Part shown: positions 1 through 15,462 of the stretch, one piece after another
How the letters are laid out: each line of letters opens with the position of its first letter
Position numbering within the stretch: position 1 is the stretch's first letter
Origin: Streptomyces venezuelae
Lineage (GTDB): Bacteria > Actinomycetota > Actinomycetes > Streptomycetales > Streptomycetaceae
Reading direction: 5' to 3'
Assembly (NCBI RefSeq): GCF_008642275.1
Contig: NZ_CP029189.1
Location: 7,682,268-7,746,267, forward strand
Length of the DNA: 64,000 bases
The notes under the pieces: generated by a model
What the model was told of the DNA's origin: nothing
Databases searched by the model: none
What the model saw: the letters and a program-made list of their open reading frames with translations, nothing else
Position numbers and translations under genes: made by a program

Positions 1-73
1 GTACGGGCCATCATATTGCGGATCACGTCCTGCGGGCATCGCCCAGCGGACGCCGGCACCGGCACCCGTCGAC

Positions 74-754
74 TCAGCCGCAACCACCCTGCGGGGATGC
101 GGATCCGAGCAGTTCGCGAAGGAGTCCGACCACGAGCCCGGGCCGTCCTACGAAGGGGGAGTGGCCGGTCTGCCACTCGCGCACGTCGGGGCAGCGCGAG
201 GCCATCCTGCGCTGCAGGTCCGGGTCGACGGCCCGGTCCCGGGCGCAGACCACATAGGTGGCGGGAGTGTCCTTCCAGCTGTGGCGCTCCGGAACTCCCC
301 GCCCGCAGCCGGGGGCTTGGGCACGCAGCAGACCGACCGCCCGGGCGGCGAGGGGACCGGGACAGTCGCCGTAGAGGGTGGCGGCGGCCAGGTCGGGGCG
401 CAGGCTGGTCCAGCCGTCGGGCTCGGGGCGGATCGCCTCCTTGAGCCGCTCGGTCGCCCCGCCCAGAACGGCCGCGCTCTCACCCGTGTCCGGCACGAAG
501 GCCGCCAGGTACACCAGGTGCCCGGCTCCACGCACCCCGGTGATCACCGAACCACCGTAGGAGTGGCCGAGTACGACCGCGGGCTCCCGCAACGCGTCGA
601 CGGCAGCCTGGACTTCGGCGGTGTCGGCGGGCAGTGAACCGCGGTGGAGCTCGGGAACGGCCACCTCGGTCCCCCGGGCCCGCAAGCGCTCCGCAACCTC
701 GGCGAAGTGCTCAGGACGGTGGTACAGGCCGTGAACGAGCACGACGGCAGCCAA
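74..754 (-). CDS. Alpha/beta hydrolase family protein
   Basis: A 226-residue cytoplasmic alpha/beta hydrolase. The N-terminus has the strand ending in LVHG (oxyanion-hole region), then the nucleophile elbow GHSYGG, and near the C-terminus a GHSPF segment that fits the catalytic histidine. No signal peptide is seen. Such short enzymes are usually esterases; the substrate cannot be read from sequence. I chose the TTG at 754 because AGGAGG lies 6 bases upstream; a GTG at 796 in the same frame would add 14 residues. It stands alone, divergent from the acetyltransferase at 1014. The fold is secure, the exact reaction is not. Confidence 0.85.
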   Translation of the reverse strand: MAAVVLVHGLYHRPEHFAEVAERLRARGTEVAVPELHRGSLPADTAEVQAAVDALREPAVVLGHSYGGSVITGVRGAGHLVYLAAFVPDTGESAAVLGGATERLKEAIRPEPDGWTSLRPDLAAATLYGDCPGPLAARAVGLLRAQAPGCGRGVPERHSWKDTPATYVVCARDRAVDPDLQRRMASRCPDVREWQTGHSPFVGRPGLVVGLLRELLGSASPQGGCG

Positions 755-1013
755 TTCACCCCTCCTCGGTCCGGTGGCCAACCCGGCGATCTTCACATGC
801 CCGGGCCGAGCACCTCGGCTCCGCGAAAATGCGTGGACGCGGCCGTCGGTGATCAAGTATCGTCCGGCTCGGACCACGTCGCGTGAGACGAACGGAAGGA
901 GGCGAGTGCCGTGCAGTTCACAACCATCCAGCGCTCCCTTCCCGTTACCCCGGTGTGGTTCGTCTGATCCGAGACCGGGAGCGCTCCACGCAGGACACCT
1001 CCCGGAGGAACCC

Positions 1014-1916
1014 GTGACCGATCTGGTCATCCGTGCGCTCGACGCGAGCGACGCCGCACTGTTCGACGCACACCCCGATCCACTGAACGCCCGTGCCGCC
1101 CACGAGCGCACCACGCACCGCCCCGACTGGAAGCGCGTGGCCCTGCGCGACGGCACGGTCGTCGCCCGAGGCGCCTGGTGGGGCGGCCCCGACGACAAGG
1201 AACCCGTCAACGTCAACTGGTTCGACGTCGCCGAGGGCGAGGTGGAGGCGGGAGCCGCACTCCTGCGCTCCGCCCCCTGGCAGGTCGAGCTGGAGATCAA
1301 CCTCCCCGGCGACTGGCGGGACCGCCCCGACCTCGCCGCCGCCACCGAGACGCGCTTCGCCGCCGCCCGGGCGGCCGGCTACGAGCTCCTGGTGGAACGC
1401 TTCCTCTACCGCTGGACCCCGGAACGCGGACTCCCCGAACGGCCCGGCCGCCTCGTCTTCGGTGCCGAACCCGACGACGCGGTCTTCTTCGACGCCCTGC
1501 GCCGCATCCACGCGGCCACCCTCGACGCCCACTCGCTGAAGGCGATCGCGGAGGGCGGTCTCGACCAGGCCGCCCAGGAGGAGATCGACTTCTTCCACTG
1601 GTGCCCGTCCCCGCGGGAGTGGTGGCAGACCGCCCGTACGCCCGAGGGCGACCTGGCCGGCATCCACATCCCGGCGCACAACCCCTCCGGGCCGACGATC
1701 GGCTTCATCGGCGTCGTTCCGGAACACCGGGGCCACGGCTACGCCTTCGACCTCCTCGCGGAGTGCACCCACTTCCTGGTGGAGCACGGCGCCGAGGCCG
1801 TCACCGGAGCCACGGACCGGGGCAACTTCCCCATGGCCGCGCAGTTCGCCAAGGCCGGCTTCCCCGTGGTCCGCGAGCGCGTCAACTTCCACCCCGTGGA
1901 CGCGGCCTCGCGGTAA
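1014..1916 (+). CDS. GNAT family N-acetyltransferase
   Basis: A 300-residue acetyltransferase of the GNAT fold. The C-terminal part carries the acetyl-CoA binding motif A region (IGFIGVVPEHRGHGYAFDLL) followed by a typical motif B with TDRGNFPMAAQFAKAGF. The N-terminal half is a divergent domain, as in many two-domain Streptomyces GNAT proteins. The GTG start at 1014 follows GGAGGAA at 1004-1010 at ideal spacing. Stop at 1916, about 170 bases before the next same-strand gene, so it is probably a separate unit. The acceptor substrate is unknown. Confidence 0.88.
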   Translation: MTDLVIRALDASDAALFDAHPDPLNARAAHERTTHRPDWKRVALRDGTVVARGAWWGGPDDKEPVNVNWFDVAEGEVEAGAALLRSAPWQVELEINLPGDWRDRPDLAAATETRFAAARAAGYELLVERFLYRWTPERGLPERPGRLVFGAEPDDAVFFDALRRIHAATLDAHSLKAIAEGGLDQAAQEEIDFFHWCPSPREWWQTARTPEGDLAGIHIPAHNPSGPTIGFIGVVPEHRGHGYAFDLLAECTHFLVEHGAEAVTGATDRGNFPMAAQFAKAGFPVVRERVNFHPVDAASR

Positions 1917-2087
1917 CAGCGCTCCCGGCCCTCGCCCCGCGCCGTGGTGTCCGCGCCGCGGGGCGAGAGCGCCGCCACCCGCAGGAGCCGTGCACAGCCC
2001 TGCCCTGGCCGGAACCCGCCCGAAGCACACGCGGCCGACCGCGTGGCCGACGGCCGGCGCCCGCGTCCGCTCCGTAGAGTGGCGGGC

Positions 2088-2471
2088 ATGGCATGCCGCA
2101 TCAGTGAGCTGGTCGTCGACGCCGCGGACCCCGACCGGCTCGCCGCCTTCTGGAGCGAGGTCCTCGGCTACGTCGAACTCGGCCGGGAGGACGACGGAAG
2201 CATCGAGATCGGGCCGCCCGACGCCGGGTTCGGCGGCCCGCAGCCCACCCTCGTCCTCAGCCGCAGCAGCACCCCGCGGACGGGCAAGCTCCGGCTGCAC
2301 ATCGACGTCAACCCCACCGACCGCGACCAGGACGCCGAGCTGGAGCGGCTCCTCGCCCTCGGCGCCAGGCCCGCCGACATCGGCCAGACCGGCACCGAGA
2401 GCTGGCACGTCCTCACCGACCCCGAGGGCAACGAGTTCTGCCTCCTGCACAGGCGGCTCCAGCCCCTGTGA
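2088..2471 (+). CDS. VOC (glyoxalase/bleomycin resistance-fold) family protein
   Basis: A 127-residue single-module vicinal oxygen chelate protein. It begins with the beta-alpha-beta unit (ISELVVDAADPDRLAAFWSEVLGY) and ends with the usual DPEGNEFCLL strand. Small cytosolic members act as dioxygenases, isomerases or drug-binding proteins; the sequence does not tell which. ATG start at 2088. It converges on the zwf gene, with only 29 bases between the stops. Confidence 0.88.
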   Translation: MACRISELVVDAADPDRLAAFWSEVLGYVELGREDDGSIEIGPPDAGFGGPQPTLVLSRSSTPRTGKLRLHIDVNPTDRDQDAELERLLALGARPADIGQTGTESWHVLTDPEGNEFCLLHRRLQPL

Positions 2472-2500
2472 CCACGTCCGTCCCCGCTGGAGGACGTGGA

Positions 2501-3961
2501 TCACTGTTGGTCGGGCAGGTGCCAGCGGTGCGGGGCGACGAGTGCGCCGATGCTGTCGGGCCCCCAGCTTCCGGGGGCGTACGGCTCCACGGGAGGGGGC
2601 GCGTCCAGCAGCGGGGCGGAGACCTCCCACAGGCGTTCGATGCCGTCGGACCGGGTGAAGAAGGACTGGTCGCCGAGCATGGCCTCCAGGAGGAGGTGCT
2701 CGTAACCCTCCAGGGAGTTGTCGGCGGTGAAGGAGCTCTGGTAGCCGAAGACCATGTCGGCCTCCGCCAGCCGCATGGAGGGCCCCGGCTCCTTGACGAG
2801 GAACCGGGCGGTGATGGAGCCGGGATCGGCGAAGTCGATGACGAGTTCGTTGCTGCGGCCGTCGGCCGTCGCACGCGCGTTCAGCGGGAACATGCCGAGG
2901 ACGGGCTCCCGCAGCCCCAGCGTGACGACGTGCCGGCCCTCGGCCAGTGCCTTGCCCGAGCGCAGCAGGAAGGGGACACCGGCCCAGCGCCAGTTGTCGA
3001 TCTCGACGCGTACCGCGGCGAAGGTCTCGGTGTCCGAGGCCGGGTCGACCCCGGGCTCGGCGCGGTAGCCCGTGTACTGCCCCCGGACCACGTGCGCGGG
3101 CTCCAGCGGCCGCATGCTGCGGAAGACCTTGACCTGCTCGTCCCGCAGCGACTGCGCGTCGAGCACGACCGGCGGTTCCATCGCGACGAACCCGAGCAGC
3201 TGGAAGAGATGAGTGACGATCATGTCCCGGAAGGTCCCGGTGCCCTCGAAGAAGTGCGCGCGGCCCTGGATGTCGATCTGCTCGGGAACGTCGATCTGCA
3301 CATGGCTGATGTGTTCGCGGTTCCAGAGGGGCTCGAAAAGGCCGTTGGCGAACCGGAGGGCGAGGATGTTGTCCACCGCCTCCTTGCCGAGGAAGTGGTC
3401 GATGCGGAACACGCGGGACTCGTCGAACACGGAGTGGATGGTCCCGTTCAGCGCGCGGGCGGACGCGAGGTCGGTCCCGAAGGGCTTCTCGACGATGACC
3501 CGGGCGTCCTGGGCGAGGCCCGTGGCACCGAGGAGCTCGACCATCGAGGTGAACGCGACGGGCGGGACCGCGAGATGGAAGAGCCGTCGCGGAGTGCCGC
3601 CGACGGCCTCCTCGGCCGCGCGCACCGCTGCCACCAGCGGCTCCGGGGCCTGTGGGTCGGCCGCGCCGAAGGACAGGGCGGACTCGAACTCCTGCCATGC
3701 GGGACCCTCGGGGCGCGAGCGCCCGAACTCCTCCACCGCCTGCCGTGCGTGGGCCCGGAACTCCTGGTCGCTCAGGGCCTCGGCCGCCGGGGCCGAGCCG
3801 ACGATGCGGTAGCGCCGCGGCATCAGCCCCGCCTTGGCGAGATGGAACAGGCCCGGCAGCAGTTTGCGCCGGGCCAGGTCTCCCGTGGCTCCGAAGAGGA
3901 CGACGACGTGGTCGGCCGGGCCCGGCTCGGGAGCCGGGGCGGGCTGGGCGGGCTGGGTCAT
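2501..3961 (-). CDS. zwf: Glucose-6-phosphate 1-dehydrogenase
   Basis: Oxidises glucose 6-phosphate to 6-phosphogluconolactone with NADP+, the entry step of the oxidative pentose phosphate pathway. The N-terminal Rossmann motif GATGDLARRKL and the active-site signature RIDHFLGKE are both intact, and the 486-residue length fits the family. The start used is the ATG at 3961 with GAGG 9 bases upstream; an in-frame ATG at 3970 adds three residues. It is not next to tkt, tal, opcA or pgl, so it is likely a second, stand-alone copy rather than the main pentose phosphate operon gene. That inference needs the rest of the genome. Confidence 0.93.
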   Translation of the reverse strand: MTQPAQPAPAPEPGPADHVVVLFGATGDLARRKLLPGLFHLAKAGLMPRRYRIVGSAPAAEALSDQEFRAHARQAVEEFGRSRPEGPAWQEFESALSFGAADPQAPEPLVAAVRAAEEAVGGTPRRLFHLAVPPVAFTSMVELLGATGLAQDARVIVEKPFGTDLASARALNGTIHSVFDESRVFRIDHFLGKEAVDNILALRFANGLFEPLWNREHISHVQIDVPEQIDIQGRAHFFEGTGTFRDMIVTHLFQLLGFVAMEPPVVLDAQSLRDEQVKVFRSMRPLEPAHVVRGQYTGYRAEPGVDPASDTETFAAVRVEIDNWRWAGVPFLLRSGKALAEGRHVVTLGLREPVLGMFPLNARATADGRSNELVIDFADPGSITARFLVKEPGPSMRLAEADMVFGYQSSFTADNSLEGYEHLLLEAMLGDQSFFTRSDGIERLWEVSAPLLDAPPPVEPYAPGSWGPDSIGALVAPHRWHLPDQQ

Positions 3962-4227
3962 GGCGGGCATCCTCACGCGTCGGCGCCGGGGCGCTCCATG
4001 GCACGACGTACGGGACCGGTGTCCATCCGCCCGAGCCCGACCCGTACGAGGTGCACGGGCGTACCCGAGGCCACGCGCCGCACTTCCGTTCCGGGCGGTC
4101 GCGTCGCCCTGAGCTCCCACTGTGCGGGTTCACCACCCATCCGGCACCCGGGCATCCACCACCCGGGTCACGGCGGCGCTCCGTTTCGCTGCCGGCCGGG
4201 TGCCGCCCCCGGCACTAGTGTCGGACC

Positions 4228-5070
4228 GTGGGACAGCCTCTGGAGAGCGCCGAGGGCGCGGGACCGTTCGTCACCCGGCGTACCTGGCGGCGCCCCGAGG
4301 GCGAGACGGTGGTCTGGGACTCGCGACGGGCGCGCAGGCGCGGCACGCTGTCGGTCCGGGGCCCGGGGGACACGGTCGGCCGGGTCTCGACCGCCGGCCC
4401 CGGGTCGTTGCGCCGTCTGCGCAGGCTCAACGCCGTCGCCTCCGGCGCGTTCGTCATCGGAGGGGCGCTGTTCGCCGCCGGCGCCGCGGTCTCGCAGTTC
4501 GGTTCGGGAGATCCGCTCGTCAGCGCGTGGGTGTACCTCGTAGGCGGTCTGTTCTTCAGCACCGGGGGCTACGTCTCGGTGCTCCAGGTGCTGAACGCGC
4601 CCCGTCACTCCCCGGACGGCGGCTTCCAGGCCACGGCCGGCTGGCGCTGGTGGGGGTACGAGCCGATGCGGGTGGACTGGCTGAGCACGTTCGTCCTGTT
4701 CACCGGGACGCTCGTGTTCGGCGTCAATCTGCTCGACTCCTTTCTGGAAGGCCTCAGCGTCCGGCAGGTGAACCGGCTGATCTGGACCCCTGACGTGATC
4801 GGGTGCGTGCTGTTCCTCGTCTCGGGGCATCTCGCGTTCGCCGAGATCTGCCACCGGCCCTGGCCGTGCCTGCGCTCCCGCAGCCTCGGATGGTGGGTGG
4901 TGGCCGTGAACCAGCTCGGTTCGGTCCTCTTCATGGTCTCGGCGCTGGCGGCCTTCACCCGCCCCGCCACCGGAAGCCTGGTCAACGTCGGCATCGCCAA
5001 CTGGGGCACCCTGACCGGTGCGCTGTGCTTCTCGTTCGGCGGGGTGCTGCAGCTCTTCGAGCGGCCCTAG
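4228..5070 (+). CDS. Multi-pass membrane protein, YrhK-like
   Basis: A 280-residue protein with an arginine-rich cytosolic N-terminus of about 65 residues, then about six hydrophobic helices (roughly 72-95, 99-121, 150-172, 183-205, 222-245, 252-275). The pattern of glycine-rich helix pairs (for example GGLFFSTGGYVSVLQ) resembles YrhK-type membrane domains, a family without an assigned reaction. GTG start at 4228. It is a single gene, closed by a perfect hairpin at 5130-5162. Membrane location is secure; function is unknown. Confidence 0.75.
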   Translation: MGQPLESAEGAGPFVTRRTWRRPEGETVVWDSRRARRRGTLSVRGPGDTVGRVSTAGPGSLRRLRRLNAVASGAFVIGGALFAAGAAVSQFGSGDPLVSAWVYLVGGLFFSTGGYVSVLQVLNAPRHSPDGGFQATAGWRWWGYEPMRVDWLSTFVLFTGTLVFGVNLLDSFLEGLSVRQVNRLIWTPDVIGCVLFLVSGHLAFAEICHRPWPCLRSRSLGWWVVAVNQLGSVLFMVSALAAFTRPATGSLVNVGIANWGTLTGALCFSFGGVLQLFERP

Positions 5071-5129
5071 GCGGCCCGCCGTTCGTACCGGGCGGTCTGC
5101 CCCGGCATCCGGAACCAGCAGCCCGCAGC

Positions 5130-5162
5130 GTGAAGGCCCCGAGGAAGCCCCGGGGCCTTCAC
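5130..5162. terminator. Bidirectional hairpin terminator
   Basis: A perfect 12-bp inverted repeat (GTGAAGGCCCCG at 5130-5141 and its complement at 5151-5162) with a 9-base loop lies between the convergent genes ending at 5070 and 5207. It has no T-run, as is usual in Streptomyces. Confidence 0.8.
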
Positions 5163-5206
5163 ACACTTCGCTGACCGCAAGACTCAACGAACGGAACGGG
5201 CGAAAG

Positions 5207-11193
<5,987 letters not shown>

Positions 11194-11498
11194 GCCGACA
11201 GCGCAGTCGGGCTGTCCTCGAACCCGCCGCGGCGAGGGGCCGGCAGGGGCCGGCCCTCCGAGCGCGACACGCTGCTGCCGGTGCCCCGGGCGGAGACCGT
11301 GCTGTCCCGCCCGGGGCAGCCGGGTGGAGGCCCGGGAGGAAGCCGCTCCCCTCGCCGGGGCGGGTGTCAGGACGCTGAGAGAGGCAAGCCGGGTGCCCGA
11401 TGGGGGTGGGCAGCCCGGGTCCGCAGTGGGACCGTAGGCCGGTGAAGCAGCATGTTCCGACTAACCCTTGCCCGTACGGCTATCTGAGGGAGTGCGGC
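11194..11498. other. Intergenic region downstream of gdhA
   Basis: About 305 bases without a gene. An imperfect hairpin (GAGGGGCCGGC at 11234-11244 against GCCGGCCCTC at 11249-11258, one bulged G) may terminate gdhA. Nothing else is recognised. Confidence 0.4.
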
Positions 11499-11876
11499 AT
11501 GGGACTGGTCCTGTTCCCGGGAGACGGAGACACGAGCAGTCCGGACGTGGACTGGTCGTACAGCGGCTTCGCCGCGTTTCGGCGGCAGTTGGCGCGAGCC
11601 GAGGGATTCGACCTCGACCGGATGTGGGGCTTCGGCGGCGAGCGCCCCTGGAGCGAGGTCACCACCTCGCTCGAACCGTTCCTCGATCGCCCCGATGACG
11701 GCGGAGGCGAGCTGTCAGCCAGCGAGTGCGCTGCGCTCCTGCCCCGTTTCGAGGAGATCGTCGACCACTGGCAGACCGAGGCCGACATCCCTTGGATACA
11801 CATCGACGCGGCCCGGCGACTGGTGGTCGTCCTGCGGCTCTGTATCGCGAAGGACGTCGAACTCGTCTTCCTCTGA
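11499..11876 (+). CDS. Conserved-looking hypothetical protein
   Basis: A 125-residue acidic, soluble protein without signal peptide or membrane helix. It starts at the ATG at 11499 behind GAGGGAG. Tryptophan-rich stretches (DVDWSYSGF, RMWGFGGERPW) and the ending RRLVVVLRLCIAKDVELVFL are the main features. I do not recognise a family. GC-biased codon use and the good ribosome site support a real gene. Confidence 0.7.
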   Translation: MGLVLFPGDGDTSSPDVDWSYSGFAAFRRQLARAEGFDLDRMWGFGGERPWSEVTTSLEPFLDRPDDGGGELSASECAALLPRFEEIVDHWQTEADIPWIHIDAARRLVVVLRLCIAKDVELVFL

Positions 11877-11953
11877 TGCCGGCCCGGGCAGTTCGCCCGC
11901 AGGGCATGCCGCGCAGCCCTCGCCGCCCACCAGGCCCACGGGCGTGCCGGGAG

Positions 11954-12442
11954 TCAGTGGAGGGTGAGGGCGTAGGAGAGGAGGGCGAGGGAGAGGGTGG
12001 TGAGGAGGGTGCGCCAGGTGTTGGCCTTGTTCCAGGGGGCTTCGTAGCTGGTGCGGGTGGTGGTGGGGTCTGCCAGGCGCTCGGCCGGTCCGGCCTGTTC
12101 GAGGGCGTTGTTGAGGGGGATGTTGATCCGAGCGGTGATGATCATGCTCGCGACGTAGGCGGCGAGTGCGGCGGCGAGCGGGAGGAAGCTGTCGCGGGTG
12201 TCGGAGCCGGTGGCGTGGAGCACGAGGGTGGCCGTGGTGAGGACGGGCGCGCCGAGGTAGGCGAGTATGAACCAGCCGTTGAGGATGGCCTTGTTGATGT
12301 TCTGCATGGTTTCGACGAGGGTTCTGTCGCTGCCGCGGGCGAGGCCGGGCATGACGGCGATGCTGAAGGCGTAGAAGAGGCCGCTGATCAGTCCGGTGCT
12401 GATGGTCGCGGCGACCAGGGTTGCGGTCCGTGCGGTTTCCAC
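11954..12442 (-). CDS. DUF1772 (anthrone oxygenase-like) membrane protein
   Basis: A 162-residue protein with four hydrophobic segments (about 5-32, 53-76, 85-107, 143-160) and the DUF1772 features GLFYAFSIAVMPGL near the N-terminus, the polar INIPLNNAL after the third helix, and W-x-KANTWR before the last. Distant relatives are called anthrone oxygenases, but most bacterial members have no proven reaction. The GTG start at 12442 has AGAGG 7 bases upstream. Single gene. Confidence 0.88.
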   Translation of the reverse strand: METARTATLVAATISTGLISGLFYAFSIAVMPGLARGSDRTLVETMQNINKAILNGWFILAYLGAPVLTTATLVLHATGSDTRDSFLPLAAALAAYVASMIITARINIPLNNALEQAGPAERLADPTTTRTSYEAPWNKANTWRTLLTTLSLALLSYALTLH

Positions 12443-12819
12443 GTGGGTTCCTCTCTGGTGTTCCGGCAGGCGCCGGGTCGTGCCAGGGGTGGTGCCAGTG
12501 CTGCCGTGCGGTGCGGTGCGGGGTCGGCAGGTCGTGCCGTGCCGGTGTTCGCCGGGGGCTCTGCCGGACCGGGCGGTGCTGTGGTGCCGGGTCCGGCGGC
12601 CGGTGCTGTGCGATGTGCCGGTCGGTTCCGCCGATCATAGGGCGCGGTGGTGCGTGGGGCCCGTGGTGTGACGGGGTTGCGTCTTCCGGCGGTTGTTCTG
12701 TGGGGAGTTGTCGTGTCGGCTGCTCGCGGGGGTGTTGCGGGGCCAGGGGGTGCCGGCCGTGGGGCCGGCCCCGCGGCACGCGGCGCGGCCCGGCGCCGCA
12801 GGCCCTCCGGCGTGATCGG
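12443..12819. other. Non-coding region rich in GTGCC/GGTGC words
   Basis: A 377-base stretch between two minus-strand genes. It is dense in short GTGCC, CGGTGC and GGGGTG repeats and lacks normal codon-position GC bias in any frame. Open frames across it give low-complexity His/Pro/Arg protein and are rejected. No gene, tRNA or clear hairpin recognised. Confidence 0.4.
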
Positions 12820-13101
12820 TTACGGCGCCGGTACTCCGGCCAGTTCGTCACGGATCTCGTTGCGGTGTCTCTCGTAGGCGAGTCGCGCGTCGTCGTTCGG
12901 CAGCGGCGGGGTGGCCAGGCCGCAGGCACAGGTCACCACCGTGAGATCGGACAGAGCGTGCGGAGTCTGCCCCTCGGGCCCCGTCCGGGCCGCCGCCACC
13001 GGCTTCTCGTACCGGAGTCTGTGCGGGTAGCGGGATGGGCGGACAGCGGCCGGTGCCATGTCGGTGCCAGTGTCGTCGAGGGTGAAGCGGTGCTCGCTCA
13101 T
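12820..13101 (-). CDS. Small hypothetical protein
   Basis: A 93-residue soluble protein (ATG at 13101) with the segment TVVTCACGLATPPLPND followed by ARLAYERHRNEIRDELAG, a short charged helix. An upstream extension to 13293 is open but reads as low-complexity and is left out. No family recognised. It lies about 290 bases from the divergent BCCT transporter. Confidence 0.6.
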   Translation of the reverse strand: MSEHRFTLDDTGTDMAPAAVRPSRYPHRLRYEKPVAAARTGPEGQTPHALSDLTVVTCACGLATPPLPNDDARLAYERHRNEIRDELAGVPAP

Positions 13102-13394
13102 GGGTCCAGTGTCGTCTGTCGGACACGCGTAGCCCGTGCCCGCGCGGCGGAACGCGACGCGAGTGTCACCGAGCTGGCCGTGGGCCGGTGCCGACCCTCC
13201 GCCGGGTCCTTCGGGCGCGCACTCCCGAGCCGTGTCCGCAGCCGACGGCCGGCACCAAGGGCTCTCCGAGCGGTCCGTGTGGCCCAACCTCATACAGAGG
13301 CACCCATCGTGGCCTGTTGATGCCGGGACAGGTGTGCGCGAGGTGGTAGGGGATAGCAGAAGCCATCAGGCCATGATCGTGAAAGGTGCCGCCT

Positions 13395-15170
13395 GTGTCT
13401 CAGGAGCAACGCAAACGGGGGCAAAGACTGCGGCTGCCCGTGAAGGCGGCCCTGCCCGGCCGCCACCCCCACGAGGACGAGGCGCCCGTCACCGACCGGG
13501 TGGTCTTCGGCGTGACAGCAGTACTGACCTTGGGCTTCGTCATCTGGGGCGTCACGGCCACCGGCTCGCTGGAGAGCGTCTCCGACATCCTGCTGAACGG
13601 CCTGATGCACAACGCCGGATGGGCCTTCGTCCTGGCCGCCTCGGGCTTCGTCGTCTTCGCGCTCTGGCTGGCCATCAGCCGGTACGGTCGGATCGAGCTG
13701 GGCCAGGAGCACGAGAAGCCGGAGTTCAGCACCGTCTCCTGGGTCGCCATGATGTTCAGCGCCGGCATGGGAATCGGCCTGATGTTCTACGGCGTCAGCG
13801 AACCCCTCGCGCACTACACCACCCCGCCCCCGGGCACCGACCCCGCCGACTCGGCGGACCGGATGCAGACGGCGCTCGCCACCACCCTCTTCCACTGGAC
13901 GCTGCACCCGTGGGCCATCTACGCGGTGGTCGGTCTGGCCATCGCGTACAGCACGTTCCGGCGCCGCCGACGGCAGACGATCAGCGCGGTCTTCGTCCCG
14001 CTCCTGGGGGAGAAGCGCGCCGAGGGTGCACCCGGCCGCGTGATCGACATCCTCGCGATCTTCGCCACGCTCTTCGGCTCCGCCACGTCCCTGGGGCTCG
14101 GCGCGCTCCAGATCGGCAGCGGCATGCACGAGGTGGGGTGGCTGGACAGGGCCGGGACGGGGCTGCTCGTCGCCGTCATCAGCGTCCTGACCGTCTGCTT
14201 CGTCTTCTCCGCCGTCTCCGGAGTGGACAAGGGCATCCAGTGGCTGTCCAACATCAACATGGTGCTGGCCGTCGTCCTCGCGGTCTTCGTGTTCGTCGTC
14301 GGCCCCACCATCCTGGTCCTCGACCTGATCCCCACCTCCCTCGCCGCGTACTTCGAGGAACTGCCCCAGCTGATCGGCCGCACCGAAGCCTCCACCGGCG
14401 GCGGTGACGTCGCCGACTGGCTGAGCAGCTGGACGGTCTTCTACTGGGCCTGGTGGATCTCCTGGACCCCGTTCGTCGGCATGTTCATCGCCCGCATCAG
14501 CCGGGGCCGTACGATCCGTCAGTTCGTCGGTGGCGTCATCCTGGTGCCCAGCACCGTGAGCCTCGTCTGGTTCGCCATCTTCGGCGGCACCGCCATGCGC
14601 CTGAAGGAGCAGGGCGAGCTCGCAGGCGCGACCACCCCGGAGGCGCAGCTCTTCGGCGTGCTCCAGGAGTTCCCGATCGCCGGTGTGATGAGCCTGCTCG
14701 TGATGGTCCTCGTCGGCATCTTCTTCGTCTCGGGCGCCGACGCGGCCTCGATCGTGATGGGCACCCTGTCCCAGCGGGGCACCTTCGAACCCGCCCGGCT
14801 CGTCGTCGTCTTCTGGGGTGTGGTGACCGGTGGTGTCGCGGCCGTGATGCTGCTCGTCGGTGAGGGCAAGGGCGATGCCCTCGCGGGCCTCCAACACCTG
14901 ACGATCCTGGTCGCGGCCCCGTTCGTGCTGGTGATGATCGGCATGTGCTGGGCCCTCCTGCGGGACCTCCGCCAGGACCCGATGATCGTCCGCGGCGAAC
15001 TCGCCGAGGAGGCGGTGGAGGAGGCCGTCATCGCGGGCCACGAGAAGTACGCGGGCGGGTTCGAGATCCGGATCGGCCCGGCGCAGGACGAGACGCCCGC
15101 CGGCGAGGCGAACGACGACCGTGACCGCAAAGCCCCGGGAGCCCCAGGAGCCCCGCCGCCGGCTTCCTGA
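13395..15170 (+). CDS. BCCT family osmolyte transporter
   Basis: A 591-residue secondary transporter of the betaine/carnitine/choline family, which takes up compatible solutes, usually with sodium. It has twelve hydrophobic helices, the family landmark SAGMGIGLMFYGVSEP, and the signature helix WTVFYWAWWISWTPFVGMFIARISRGRTIR. A charged, proline-rich C-terminal tail of about 70 residues may be the osmosensing part seen in BetP-type carriers. I chose the GTG at 13395, which has AAAGG 8 bases upstream; a GTG at 13386 adds three residues. No glycine-betaine synthesis genes are adjacent, so the exact solute is open. Confidence 0.95.
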   Translation: MSQEQRKRGQRLRLPVKAALPGRHPHEDEAPVTDRVVFGVTAVLTLGFVIWGVTATGSLESVSDILLNGLMHNAGWAFVLAASGFVVFALWLAISRYGRIELGQEHEKPEFSTVSWVAMMFSAGMGIGLMFYGVSEPLAHYTTPPPGTDPADSADRMQTALATTLFHWTLHPWAIYAVVGLAIAYSTFRRRRRQTISAVFVPLLGEKRAEGAPGRVIDILAIFATLFGSATSLGLGALQIGSGMHEVGWLDRAGTGLLVAVISVLTVCFVFSAVSGVDKGIQWLSNINMVLAVVLAVFVFVVGPTILVLDLIPTSLAAYFEELPQLIGRTEASTGGGDVADWLSSWTVFYWAWWISWTPFVGMFIARISRGRTIRQFVGGVILVPSTVSLVWFAIFGGTAMRLKEQGELAGATTPEAQLFGVLQEFPIAGVMSLLVMVLVGIFFVSGADAASIVMGTLSQRGTFEPARLVVVFWGVVTGGVAAVMLLVGEGKGDALAGLQHLTILVAAPFVLVMIGMCWALLRDLRQDPMIVRGELAEEAVEEAVIAGHEKYAGGFEIRIGPAQDETPAGEANDDRDRKAPGAPGAPPPAS

Positions 15171-15462
15171 AGGCCGCGCGCACGCCTGCGCCCGCACCGG
15201 GGTCCCGCCCTCGCTCCGCCGGCCGTTCAGGTTCACCCCACCCCCCGAAGGGCGATTCGGCCGGGGCGTCAGCGCGTCAGGGCGCCGGTGCGAGGGGGAA
15301 GAGACGTCCCCCTCTGGCCCTGCCGTCCGCGCGCCGCACCCGGCCAAGCATGTCGTTTCGGTAATTTTCTCCCGATTCCGGCTCGCGATCCTGCTCGCCG
15401 GGCAACGGGCGGCAGGGCGATGCGGGCGACCGGACCATGGCGGGTGACGGAAGGCGGACGCG

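Noticed and set aside
945..4136. 1063-residue minus-strand open frame
   Set aside because: It overlaps the GNAT, VOC and zwf genes and is Arg/Gly/Pro low complexity. It is a shadow of high-GC coding in other frames.
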